From positions 3,943,952-4,007,951 of the forward strand of contig OX457028.1 in the NCBI GenBank assembly GCA_949752745.1: 64,000 bases of DNA, read 5' to 3'. Below are positions 10,601-22,100 of the stretch, one piece after another (position 1 is the stretch's first letter; the number at the start of each line of letters is the position of its first letter). The notes under the pieces were generated by a model that did no database searches, was not told the DNA's origin, and worked only from the letters and a program-made list of their open reading frames with translations. The position numbers were made by a program, and so were the translations under genes. The DNA comes from Protula sp. h YS-2021. Lineage: Eukaryota > Annelida > Polychaeta > Sabellida > Serpulidae.

Positions 10601-12801
10601 AGTGACTATTTTTGGAATACTTCCGCTTTTAACAGTACACAACGGATCTACAAAAATGCAAGCAGCCTTTTTGCTTTCTCTTATGGATATCATAGGATTG
10701 GTGAGCAAATTGGTTACCGGAGTCTTAGCCAATTTTAGATGCGTGAACAGAACTGTCATGTATGGTGCTATCGTGTGCGTGTACAGCCTGTGTGGGGTTT
10801 TGAGCTGTTTTACTTGGAGTTACACATCGCTACTCGTCGCTGCCAGTTTTGCAGGATTCTGTCACGGTAAGGAATTATGTTGGGATCCTTTCTCGAACGG
10901 TTACGGCTGCAAGTCGTTTTGGAACATTGTTTTAGAATTATTAAGTGTTCTGTTGTGAGGTCAGGACAAAAAGAGCAATGTTTTAGAAAAGTTAAGGGTT
11001 CTGTAGTGAGACCAGGGCAAAAAGAACATTGTTTTTGAATTGTTAAGTGTTCTGTAGTGAGGCCATGACAAAAAGAACATTGTTTCTCATCCCCGATCTC
11101 TTGCCTGCCCAGTAAACCTTCCGACGTCCATTTACCGTCGATTTAATTTTGAGACATCCACACGACAACATTTGGAGATCTTTTGCAAGAAGTTAACTTT
11201 TCAAATTTTATGTGTGATAAGACCTCGGAAATTAGAAGTAAAACGTTTTGGCAAAGTGTTAAACGAAGTTAAATTTATTTCCAATAAAAAAGACTAAATA
11301 TTCACATCTTTTTTTCTAAAGAGGTAGGAATAAGATCACGCAGCGTTCTAATTTCAAACGTTAGTTAATTTGAATATATTACCAAAGAGTAAAAATCAAT
11401 CGGAAGTTTGTTTGTATCTATCGAAACAAAGTAGATGTATACAAATTCATGAGGGCTATTATGCTAAAATTTACAGTTAAATTTTCTAATTCAAATGTGA
11501 ATAAAATATTGATCATGTGCACAAGTTCAAGAAATAGTTAATTGCACCAATTTACTGAATAATCAATTGCAAAAACATATGTTTAATTCTGAATCGTGTT
11601 TGCCAAGTTAAAACTTTTCAAGAGACGTTTCACTTTGCACACAGGACGCACAAGCAGTAAAATGAGGTTTTTACTTCTTGCAAAAGCTCGATCACTAATT
11701 AGGCCAAAGGCGCGAGGTCAAAGATCCACGTTTAGTTACTTTTGATTGGCACAACTTTGGATAACCAAGTTTATTAGATGTTGCTTATGGTCGCAACCAG
11801 AACCCCACCTTCTCTAAAGTCTAACCAACGTTAAACAGACGTTGATAAAAAGACGTTTGCCTCTGTGCTACAAACCCACCCAGAAAACATTTTGACGTTA
11901 GATAAGCGTTAGGTAGACATCACACACGATTCCGGATCAACAGCAAGTTTTGATGATTCCCATTTTTCAACTGTAAATGAGTTGACCAAAGATCTAAGCT
12001 CCTTTCCTTCTTGTTTTCATGACGAATCGTCTTTTGAAAAAGAACTTTTCACTTGACTTTGACCTCAAACGATTTGTTGTTCCAGCTACACCTTTTTACC
12101 CTCTATTCGTGAACCATATAGAGGTCAACGTGTGGAGGCCATTTCTCCCGTTCTCTCTCTCTGTCTCTCTCATAACGTGAAGTTATTTTTTCGTAAGCTT
12201 AAACAAGAAAATTAAAAACGCTATACTATATATGAACGCGCTGTGCTATAGGAAGTGTTTGTACACTGTCAATGCGCAAGCGCAGCTGTAGTGTGTGTTT
12301 GAAAATGTGCATTTGACAAGCTGTGACTGGTTTATATGAATAACAGGAAGTGACCGTGCGCTCATCAACACGGTAATGGTTGACATCGTGGGCGTGACGC
12401 GACTGTCACAAGCCAAGGCCTGGGATTTGGGCACGTCTGCACTCGTCTATGCCGTAATTATGCCGTTTGCTGGTACACTTATTTCGATTCTTCTAACCCC
12501 CACCATCAACCCCGGCAATTACTGGACCGGAATTAATGTATAAGATTCAATATTGATGTATCGCGTTATTGACAAATGTAATAAAGCGACTCTTTTAGGT
12601 TTTCAACCCGGATTGTTGCTAGGAGAAAATCATTTTGGAATTCATACATACATATATATTCCCTCTGCTTTTGCAGGGATGTTGATTGACGTCACCGGAA
12701 GCTACGAGTTACCACTGCTTGTCCACTCCGGCGTGGGCTTTGTTGGTGGGTTGTGTATACTGACAATACCAGTGATGAAACGTAGAGAAGCTGCTCAGTA
12801 A
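7605..12801 (+). CDS. Monocarboxylate-transporter-like protein, copy 2 (five exons)
   Basis: The predicted product is a 473-residue SLC16-type MFS carrier of the plasma membrane. Exons are 7605-7797, 9398-9541, 10033-10866, 12347-12472 and 12677-12801. All junctions are GT-AG and the phases join to one open frame. The ATG at 7605 is chosen because the protein then aligns with copy 3 (QDSPFARVVLTSVFLSGAIE); an in-frame ATG at 7572 is possible. Exon 2 has the YGCRK loop typical of MCT helices 2-3. Exon 3 has GTGIAF, the YGWRGA motif, a charged cytoplasmic loop of about 90 residues, then the C-terminal helices starting at YNYKLFLE. The classic MCT helix-1 signature is not evident, so the substrate cannot be inferred. 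Intron 1 carries a hAT insertion. Confidence 0.85.
7918..7992. repeat. GCCGAGCGACATTTA short repeats
   Basis: Four to five degenerate 15-bp units of the form AGCCGAGCGACATTTA lie just left of the hAT element in intron 1 of transporter copy 2. Confidence 0.75.
8010..9371. mobile_element. hAT-family DNA transposon, internally deleted
   Basis: The element starts TAGGGTTGTCC and ends ACAACCCTA, giving terminal inverted repeats of about 9 bp at the tips and looser similarity inward. It is flanked by an 8-bp target duplication with one mismatch: GATTTTGG at 8002-8009 and GATTTTAG at 9372-9379. An 8-bp duplication and TAGGGTTG tips are typical of hAT. Inside, only the C-terminal dimerisation part of a transposase is readable, so it is a non-autonomous derivative. 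It lies in intron 1 of transporter copy 2 and ends 26 bp before the exon-2 acceptor junction. Confidence 0.85.
8910..9080 (+). pseudogene. hAT transposase dimerisation-domain fragment
   Basis: The frame reads LSSIFPNLSRYARAML, then IPATIVQSERVFSTAGNIV, which is the conserved hAT C-terminal dimerisation signature (IPA...SERVFS.AG). A TAA at 9033-9035 interrupts it, and the same frame continues for a few more hAT-like residues before a second stop. No catalytic domain is left between this and the left terminus. Confidence 0.85.
9866..10030. repeat. TTC-rich pyrimidine tract before exon 3
   Basis: About 150 bases of imperfect (TTC)n run directly into the acceptor of exon 3 of transporter copy 2 (CTCCAG/GC at 10032/10033). 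It doubles as a very long polypyrimidine tract. Confidence 0.85.
10919..11090. repeat. 52-bp tandem repeat in intron 3 of copy 2
   Basis: Units beginning GAACATTGTTTTAGAATT recur at about 10921, 10973, 11025 and 11076 (last one partial). They lie just inside intron 3 of transporter copy 2. Confidence 0.85.
11100..11960. repeat. Dispersed repeat rich in GACGTT/AACGTC words
   Basis: Segments 11105-11240 and 11760-11960 contain CCCAGTAAACCTTCCGACGTC-like starts and CAAACCCACCCAGAAAAC-like ends, with several AACGTC words. Related sequence occurs at 160-250, 17470-17650, 48007-48280 and 48530-48660, so this looks like a dispersed non-coding mobile family. I could not define its exact termini. Confidence 0.45.
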
Positions 12802-13127
12802 TCTCAAAGACGTTATGTGGCCTCTAAAATGGGGCGGGGAAGGGGTGGCGGTTGGGGGTTGGGGGCGGACTTGTCTACACGTCTGTGTACCTGTCCGTCT
12901 GTGTGCCTGTGTGTTTAGCCTTGAAGGCAACGATGGCAAGATCTCTTACGGATCTGAGTTGAATCAAGGACCCGTAGCACTTTGCTTTATTATGAAAGAG
13001 CTTTTTGTTGTGGTAAATTTTACACACGTATACAACTGACTGAATTTTATTATTTCAAGCTGTTTATCTATAAAAGGAGAATATATCGGTGTGTGATTGA
13101 GCTTCAAATCTAATGACAATTGAAAAA

Positions 13128-13130
<3 letters not shown>

Positions 13131-13199
<69 letters not shown>
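13131..13199. repeat. (AT)n microsatellite
   Basis: About 34 uninterrupted AT dinucleotides, 330 bases downstream of the stop of transporter copy 2. Confidence 0.95.
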
Positions 13200-13203
<4 letters not shown>

Positions 13204-14079
13204 CCTTTAAATTCGCACTTACAAATAAGGTTTGGTTGTTATCGGAGTACAAGCGAGCCAGTCATTTATTGGCCCTTGCAGCATGAGCCAAGAGGCCAAT
13301 AAATCACGTACTGCATTGTTCGAGTTACGCAACCACCTTTTTTCATACGAAAGAACATTGCCTTATGCTAGATATTTCAGTGCAGACACAGCTTGCTGTG
13401 AAGGTGCGGTTTATCTAAAAATATATTGCTCTTATTTATTGTTTTGACTGCTTTACACAGAAGTAAATTGACCTTTTTTAGATATTACACTGAATACTTG
13501 TTCTACCGTTGCCGATTTACAAAGTAGAGATGGTTATTAATTGACAGTGGGTGCGTTTTGGTGTATAACTAAGTAACTAACAAACAGTTGATCAGTTTTC
13601 ACACAATGCTATGTCAATTGTTTTAAGGAAACAATTTGAATAAGCGTATGAAGCAAATGCTATTGTTTCGTGAATCAATGGGATACTTCATGAAGCAAAC
13701 GTCATATGAACTTGTCTGTATTTTATATTTGAACTAAGGACAGATCGAATCGAATTATATCATTAAATGTATAGACACCGTAGATTTATTATCGATAGTT
13801 TTTAAGACTAATTTTTGAGTTTTTCTTTTTTTTTTTGATCGTGCTATAGCTTAAACAGTACTCAACGAACCCATATGAATTCATCCTATTGACAATTTAC
13901 CGGGGTGGGGCAAAATATTGCTCAATATTTTGTTTATGCACCGTGAGTATATGCGCAACAATGGAAATATATTCAACCAATACTTTGGATATTGATTCTT
14001 ACTGTGTGATTCCAACGTATGTTTACTTTCAAGTGCAATATGCAAAAAAAAACCTTGTAGAATTTGGTGCTGTTAATGT
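13200..14079. other. No gene recognised
   Basis: AT-rich sequence downstream of transporter copy 2. No family signature, tandem repeat or splice pair was supported. Confidence 0.5.
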
Positions 14080-15440
14080 AACTGGTACCCGTCGTTCAAT
14101 CAAGCCAATAAAACAGGACCAAAGGTAGATTTTAGTAATCTTGTTTCTATAAATCAATCGCTAGTGGTACCAAGTGTTAAAATCGGTACCGTCAATACAA
14201 GATCCCTTAGTGCCAATTAGATTTTGATCAAACCATCTATTTCATCTAAAATGGAAAAGATATATCTTGCATTACTGATACATGGCTTAAAGCCCATGAT
14301 ACCTTTGTGCTGCGCAATTTCACCCCTGGTGGTTTCAAATTTTTTAGAATTGATCGAAATGATGTGCAAAGTACAAAGCGGCTGCGTCGTAATAACATGC
14401 AAAGATAATCTCAAGCCAATACTTCGTTTGGACACATTTTAGTATCTGTTACTGCCAAGTTTAGTTTCGAGTTCGCGTTTTGTGCCATTGTAGGACCCCA
14501 TCGCCTTCGCCAAGTATGTTCAAATTACAGTTTACTGAACTGCTGGAAGATTTATGTCTTGGTGAGAGCTCCGTTGTGCTTTATGGTGACATTAATATTC
14601 ATTCGGATTCTACATCTAACAGTTTGACTAAGTATTATCGTGAATTATTGTCCGCTTTTGGCTAAACGCAGCATGTTTAATCAACTTACACACCAAAGCT
14701 GTTTAGATCGCACACTCATCAGACAACTAGATAAGTTATCGCCAACAACTCGTGTGATAACTTATATTATCACTGATTCTCGTCTGGTATACTTTGATAT
14801 TCAAGCTACGAAACTTCTTAAACTACTTAATCTAGGTATCGCCGTATTAGCCAAATGGATGTAAAAATGTTCAAAAATGACATAAAGCAAACAAAATTGT
14901 TTTAAAATTTTTAGTAAATGGATCTTGAGTCATTGCTGTCATTACAGAATTATGTAATTTGCTTGACAAACATGCGCCGCTTGTTCATCGTAAGTAAAAA
15001 ACTACTGATGGAAACTACTGTCAGACGGATGAAACGCGTGCTGCGTTATCTGCAATGCACGCCGCCGCTTAGAAGCTTGATAAACGTCGTGCAAACACTG
15101 ACAGACACCGTTATAAATGAATTGTGTGATAAATATAGAAAACTGCCTGATAAGACTAGCTTAGATTATTATTATGACCTTATTGAACAATATTCTAATC
15201 AGAAGCAGTTACGTCCGAGGTATTATGCACAAAGAGCGACTTAATCCACTACTAGACATTTACTGTCCTTTTACCTTAGGAAATAATTTTATTGAATATT
15301 TCAGACCAAAAATTGACAATATCACAGCCTCATTTGTGTTAGACGACATAAATCCTCTAAAGTATCATTGTAAATTTGAAAATACATCCTTAACAATTTG
15401 CACAAGCTTGGTAATGAAAGCCTTCGCAAGATTATAAAGG
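14080..15440 (+). pseudogene. Non-LTR retrotransposon (LINE) endonuclease-region relic
   Basis: Scattered across the three + frames is an APE-type LINE endonuclease order: KIGTVNTRSL at about 14180, DISCITDTWLKAHD at about 14255-14300, and VVLYGDINIHSDS at about 14570-14610. These match the N-terminal, ET-W and GDFN-type motifs of LINE endonucleases. After them comes the linker usually found between endonuclease and reverse transcriptase (14918-15440), in at least two frames. Multiple stops and frameshifts show it is dead. No reverse-transcriptase catalytic motif lies in the segment. A CR1/L2/Jockey-like clade is possible but not resolved. Confidence 0.65.
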
Positions 15441-15604
15441 CATCACCCCAAAGTCTTGTAATAGTGACCCCATCCCAAAACCCCAGAAAGTCATAAGACC
15501 CGGTTTGCCCCAATGCCGTGAAGTATTATTGTATCACATAATGAGCGGATATATTTGTGGCTATTTTTTTATAGTCATCTTTATAGGAATTACTAATGGA
15601 ACTT

Positions 15605-16045
15605 TCAAACATAACAACGCACAAACATAACGTTAAACAAACTTAAGGACGTATACACACAACAACACGTAAACATAACGACACACAAACATGACACACA
15701 AACATAACGACAAACAAAAATAACGACACACAAACATAACGACAAGTATAACGGCACAAACATAGCGACACACAAACACAACGACATACAAACATAGCGA
15801 TACATAAACATAACGACGCGCAAACAAAACGACAAATAAACTTAGCGACACATAAACATGCCGACAAACAAACATAATGACACATAAACATAATGACAAA
15901 ACATAAAAAAGCACAAATGTAACAACACACAAATATAACGACAAACAAGCATAACAACACACAAATATTGCGCCACAAACAAATGACACACAAACATGGC
16001 GACACACAAATATAAAACGACACACAAGCACAACGACACATCACT
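15605..16045. repeat. ACACACAAACATAACGAC minisatellite
   Basis: Degenerate 17-18-bp units run for about 440 bases. The Cys/Val-rich frames on the minus strand of this stretch are repeat artefacts. Confidence 0.9.
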
Positions 16046-18106
16046 CAGCATACCGTATCGAAAGGACATATTCTATTAAACCAAACAGGCAGATAGTTGA
16101 GTAACTCATGGATCTGTCGGTTCTTGTAAGATTGAAGATGCGCTGGTTGTTGCAGCATCCAAAATATATTTCTTCTATTTAATAAATTAAGTTCCTAAAC
16201 TATATCGTTTTTAAATAATTGAATAGTAACCACACGTATAAAAATTAAACTATTAAACTAACTATTGTTCTTGCTTAAATTCCCTTGTGAGCATTGGGTT
16301 CACAGTTTTTTAAGGCACACATAATTTATCTAAAAATAAACATGGCTCTGGTTACTGTAAACAGAGAAATAAATAGCTTAAGCGTTTAAAAATGCAGACA
16401 TTGTTGTCATTTTTAGGTGGAGTAAAAGTGTATCAATCCGGACATATTTAAGATTATGTCAAAAATTATCCGGATTAGCATGGTGTCCGGATTAGCATGG
16501 TGTTCCGGATTACTCAGGTTATTATATAATGGCTTGATTTGTTTACTAAAAGTTATCGACTGTGGGCAATCGATCTCCGTGTAACATCAAACCCACTCCC
16601 ACCCCCCTCCCCCCCTCCCCCCCCGCAACCTTCCCCCCCCCCCCGCAACCTTCCCCCCCTTCCGCCCCACCCCTATTCTTCAGTTTCCTGATCATGTTAT
16701 TGTGTCAACTGCATTTAAAACTGGATGTTCTACAGATTGGATGAAACAAAAGAGTGCTTAGGTCGGGAAAAAATATCTTGTTTCTCATCCCAATTTAAAC
16801 CAAAAATGCGAGAGTGCGAGATTTTTATTTAATGCATGATTCTCCTCTACAAGGCCATTTCTAAGGCCAAGGAATTTTTCGGCTTTCGGGTAATTTTTTT
16901 TTTTTTGCTTTAACTTTGTACACACCAGGCCGGACATTTTTGTTTCTACCCAAAATTTGTTAGCTTTGACAGGGTTACTTCTTTTTTATATATTTATATT
17001 TATATACATATATATATATTATATATTTAAGTGACCTGGCCGGGGGATGAGAAACGAAGTTATATTTCTTCCTCGGCTGACGTTCTTTTGGCCTTAATCG
17101 AGAAAGTTCACCTTTGAGATTTATTCGGCCACATGAACACAGTGTTGTCCCCCGAGCAATTAGCCCACCTTCCTACCCACAACCACCCGCCCTCTTCCCC
17201 CGACCCTCTCACTCCATCGTCGTAATAATCAATAAATACTCGCAATAGACAATCTTGTGACTGATGGACATAAAATATGATGACATTTTGTTATCAACAA
17301 ATTGAGAATGTTGACATTGAAGATCCACTAATATGGTAACAAATTTTACGTTTGAAAATGTCTCTCTTTTATAATAAAGTACAGAATATTTTGCAGGCGT
17401 TTTTATTTATTTATTTATTTTTTTCTTTCACAACATTCTTCTTTTTTTGTGATTAGTCCATAGATCAATGTCAAGTCAGCGACCAAAACGTTGAATTATC
17501 GATGGATAAACAACATTGTTTCGACTTTGCTTTTGGTCGTGACGGTAGCCCCACTTTCTCCAGCGCCTCATCAACGTCTTTTGTGCAACGATGAGCAGTG
17601 GTTAGAAAATCGACTCTGTATAGACGTCGGAAAGTCGTCATTTTATAGACGTTTGGGTTCACAACCAAAGAGCAAACCCCCGCCATGCTCTTGCTCAAAG
17701 GAAATAGCAGCCAAGGCAGGTAGCTACGAGAAGATACCGAACTGAGGACGCCAAATATGAGGTGTTCCTGATCCCTTATTTTTGAACAACGTTTATGATT
17801 TTCCCACCCTACTGTTAATAAAAAGAATATCCGTGATAGTTGATTTCATAGGTATGTATCCTGCTTTACCAAAATGACCAAAGGCTGGAGATATTTTTTG
17901 AGGGGTGGGGGAGGGGGGGAGAGGTAGGGGGGTCGCAGGTGAATACGACACACAGTCTAGAGGAAGAGTGTAGACTAATACTTTTCCGATGTCTATCAAA
18001 CGTTGACAGGTGGACATTGCTTCAACTTCCACAGATAGTCTTGGCTTAGATAGGCTTAGATAGGCTTAAAACACGAAGCGTGTCGCATTGCAGAATCAAA
18101 ATTCCG
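16046..18106. other. No gene recognised; C-tract patches
   Basis: AT-rich sequence. There is a C-tract cluster at 16585-16672, a short duplicated phrase CCGGATTAGCATGGTGT at 16472-16503, and GACGTC/AACGTC words at 17465-17650 resembling the dispersed repeat noted at 11100-11960. No coding signature was found. Confidence 0.5.
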
Positions 18107-18292
18107 ATTGTTTTTGAAATCACAAAAACCATGAAATATTTTGTCGCTCTTTACGTGTCACTTGTCACGCTGACCCGTTTTTTCTTTTTTTTGTTTTTTT
18201 TTTCAAAAGACGCTTCTGACCCCCCCACCCCACCCCCCCCCCCCCGGCCCACCACAAATATTTCATGGTTTTTTACTGTGATTTCAAAAACA
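18107..18292. repeat. Fold-back inverted repeat
   Basis: The arm TTTTTGAAATCACAAAAACC (from 18110) extends through CATGAAATATTTTGT. It is repeated in reverse complement at about 18251-18291, with a C-rich spacer of about 105 bases between. Such a hairpin suggests a fold-back MITE relic or recombination-prone palindrome. It lies 290 bases left of the Polinton. Confidence 0.7.
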
Positions 18293-18571
18293 TTCGTTAA
18301 GCTGTCAACTCGATGTTGATATATGTTTTTTTTTTCTTTTTCAATTGCCCGTAAGGAATGTAGATCACACCGGTCGTTAGTAACAGTGACGTCATAAGGC
18401 TGAATAACTGCAACAATCTCACGAGATTCGCGCTCCAACAGGTTATTTTTGTATGGCGGTATATTTGTCCAAAAAAAGAATAAAAAATCAGACAAACGTT
18501 CTTTAAATCACAAGACGTTTAATTATGATGCGAGACAAAATTATGGTGTAATTAAAGAGCGCGAAATAAAT

Positions 18572-18577
18572 AGTCAA
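18572..18577. repeat. Polinton target-site duplication, left (AGTCAA)
   Basis: Six bases directly outside the left terminus. The right partner AGCCAA at 33864-33869 differs by one transition. Six-base duplications are the rule for Polinton integration. Confidence 0.75.
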
Positions 18578-19069
18578 AGTAGTAGGAAAACGACAGTTCT
18601 ACCACAGCCCCCCCCTAGGGCTAAGAAAATTTGAGGACCCCCCTAGGGGTCGACTGAGGACCCCCTAGGGGTCGACTGTCAGCGGTGAGGACCCCCCCCC
18701 CTAGGGCTAAGAAAATTTGAGGACCCCCCCCCCCCCAGGGCTAAGAAAATTTTGTGATTTCAGCATGGTTATATGTTTCAGACGATTCTGAACAACTTCG
18801 GTTTTGAGGACCCCCCCCCCCCCCAGGGCTAAGAAAATTTTTGCGATTTCAGCATAGTTATCCGTTTCAGACGATTCTGAACAACTTTGGTTTGTATGAC
18901 CCCCCCCCCCCAGGGGTTGACGGTAAGAAAATGTGAGGACCCCCCCCCCCACTAGGGGTTGACGGTAAGAAAATGTGAGGACCCCCCCCCCCTCCCCAGG
19001 GGTAAGACAATTTGGTGATTCAGCACAGTTATATGTTTCAGGTCATCCTGAGCAACTTTGGTTTGTAGA
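18578..19069 (+). repeat. Left terminal inverted repeat with C-tract minisatellite
   Basis: The outer 39 bases are a near-perfect inverted match to the right end. Inside are repeated units of about 70-80 bp, each with a C tract of 8-14 bases, AGGGCTAAGAAAATTT, GATTTCAGCATGGTTA and CAGACGATTCTGAACAACTT. The same units occur inverted in the right terminus, but copy number and order differ, so the repeats have been reshuffled. This strand is C-rich, so the strand whose 3' end is at the left tip is G-rich. Confidence 0.9.
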
Positions 19070-19098
19070 CATTTTACAATTTGACGAAGTCTGAGTGG

Positions 19099-19110
19099 TA
19101 TAAAAGGGGC
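19099..19110 (+). promoter_or_regulatory. TATA box of polymerase gene
   Basis: TATAAAAGGGGC lies 67 bases before the polymerase ATG at 19166. A TCACTT initiator-like word sits about 35 bases downstream of the TATA box (19136), a normal core-promoter spacing. The promoter follows directly on the end of the left terminal repeats. Confidence 0.7.
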
Positions 19111-19165
19111 TGTATGAGAACCTATTTCAAGCATTTCACTTCAAGCAATTGATGTGACAGCAACA

Positions 19166-22100
19166 ATGGCTGATAGTTCAGACTCACGAGTCTTTTGCCA
19201 TGAGTGTTATGCAACATTTCCGTCAGTGGAATTGTTGGAGTCGCATACATGCGCTGAAAATGAGATGACAACTGTTGTGAAACGTGCTATTGAAGAGCTT
19301 GATCGACAGAATGAAGCAAAGAGACGAAAGATGGAGCAAGATAGCATTTTCATACCGAGTTCAGTTTTCTGCCATGGATGCAATGTAATACTTCAACCAA
19401 TGGACGTGTTTGATGCGCATACATGCACTCCACCTCAGGAAGAACAAACTGTAAAGATGCAAAAGACGGGGCAAGTAGGGAAAGGCAGAAGAATTAGTCT
19501 TGGTGAAAACGCGCAGGAGAAACGTTTTGAGCCCGACAATGGAACAGATTTACTGCTTGAAATGCGACAGCAAGAGAACCGTATCAAGACACATTTGCTG
19601 GAGACTTTAGAACATGGAATGAAATGGTACATTGTAGTGCATGCTCGCTTCAAGAAAATGACACCAAATGCAGAAGGTATCATGATAGAACAATTGGATA
19701 ATGCATTTATCAGCAGTCCGACGTATGCAGCGTACAATCCAGCGGATATTGATCAGGACTTACCAACAGCCTATAAAGAATTGTTTACCCAGTTTGACGA
19801 ACATGAGCGACAAGGCTCTGGCTGGTTTCTGGATAATATACTGTACATTGAAGTACATACAGCTACGTTAGCACCTCTTGAAGCGAACAGTTTTATCCCG
19901 CTGCCGAAGAAAGTGAAGAATACGAAGGGTGTATTCAACATTAAGAATGATGACAACAAGTGTTTTATTTGGTCCGTTTTGGCTCACCTTCACCCTTCAA
20001 CAACAAAAAATGCACATCGTGTAAATCAATACAGACAGTTTGAGAATCAATTAAAGGTAGAGGGCATGACATTTCCGACACCTATTACGGACATTCTAAA
20101 ATTTGAAAAGGAGAATGATGTGTCTATCAACGTGTTTGGATATGAACATGATGTAGTTGTTCCAATACAACTGAGCCGAAACGTCAGCGCAAGAGAAATC
20201 AACTTACTTATGATTAGCAATGGTAAGAAAAGGCATTACTGCTTGATCAAGAATTTCAGCAGACTTATGGCCTACCGATCAAAGCATGATGGTGCAGCTT
20301 TTTATTGTTTCAACTGTCTTCACGGGTTTGTGCGACAAGAGCTTTTAGATGAGCATCGTGAAGTGTGTGGTAAGCATGGGGCGCAACGTTTATCATTTCC
20401 CAAGGAACCTTTCATCAAGTTTAAGAATGTGGCTAAACAACAGCGAGCACCGTTTGTAATTTATGCAGACTTTGAATGTTTCACGAAAAAGCATGAAGGA
20501 GACAAGTATCAACATCATCGTCCAAACAGCTTTGCCTATGTGGTTGTCAGTCAATATGAAACACGCGCACCAGTCGTGTATCGAGGAGACAATGCTGTAA
20601 AAGTCTTTTTAGACCATATGGTCAACGAGCGTGACCGTATTGTGCGTGGTTTAGAGCTGCCGGTAGATATGGTGATGACTCATGAGGATCAAGAGAATTT
20701 TAAGAACGCCATCGATTGCTACATTTGTCATGAGCCTCTAGGAGCAGATCGTGTGAGAGATCATGATCATATCAATGGTAAATATCGCGGAGCAGCACAT
20801 AATGAATGTAACCTACAATTTCGACTTAGAAAGGATAAGCAGGGGGATAAAGATTCTTTTATCATTCCTGTTTTTTTCCACAATGTGCGAGGCTATGACA
20901 GTCACCTGATCATGGACGAAATTGGGAAATTCAAAAATGAAACGATTACAGTCATTCCCAACACCATTGAGAAATATATTGCATTCACCATGAGCAATCT
21001 AAAATTTACTGACAGCTTTCAGTTTATGAGTACCTCTCTACAGAAGTTAGTATCCAACCTTGCGGCAGAAGGGAAAGACAATTTCTACAACATGACGTCT
21101 CACATTCACGATAGTGACCAACAAGATTTACTGCTGAGAAAGGGGGTGTACCCCTATGATTACGTAGATGAGTCATCCAAGTTTGTTGAAACACAACTGC
21201 CGTCCAAGGACAAGTTTTACAGTCTGCTCAGTGAAGAAGACATCAGCGACGAGGATTATGCGCATGCGCAGAAGGTGTGGAATACATTCAAGTGTACCAC
21301 ATTCGGTGAATACCATGACCTGTACCTGAAATCAGATGTGCTGCTGCTGGCTGAAGTGTTTGAAAACTTTCGTCAAGTATGCCTTAACACATATGAATTG
21401 GATCCTGCCCATTATTATACAGCGCCAGGACTGTCGTGGGATGCTATGCTAAAAGCGACGAAGGTGAAGTTGGAATTGATCACTGACATCGATATGTACC
21501 AAATGGTTGAACAAGGCCTACGTGGAGGAATATCTGTGATCACGCACAAGTACGCGAAAGCAAATAATCCCTACGTGTCAAATTGCAATTCTGAGATGCC
21601 AAACAACTACCTGATGTACCTAGACGCAAACAACCTGTATGGCTGGGCCATGTCGCAAAGCATGCCGCGACGTGGATTTATGTGGGTGAGCGAGCCTGAA
21701 TCCCTCGACTTCATGGATGTGACTGAAGATGACGACATTGGATACATTTTAGAAGTGGATTTAGAATACCCACATTCAATCCATGATCGTCATAATCACT
21801 ACCCAGTGGCTCCAGAACGGAAATGCGTCAAAGTAGAAGAATTGTCCGAGTACAGTCAGAAGTTGCGGAAAGATCTAAACATGAAAGGCAAACCTGGTGA
21901 AAAACTCATACCTAACCTATACAACAAGAAGAAATATGTGCTTCATTATAGGAATTTGCAGCAGTACGTCTCACTGGGGTTGAAAGTTACCAAAGTGCAC
22001 CGTGCTATTATGTTTGAACAGAGCAAATGGTTGGAGAAATACATTACCTTGAACACGGAAAAGAGAAAATTGGTCCAGAACCCATTTGAGAAAGACTTCT

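Noticed and set aside
15605..16069. Cys/Val-rich minus-strand frames of about 130 codons
   Set aside because: They are artefacts of the ACACACAAACATAACGAC minisatellite.
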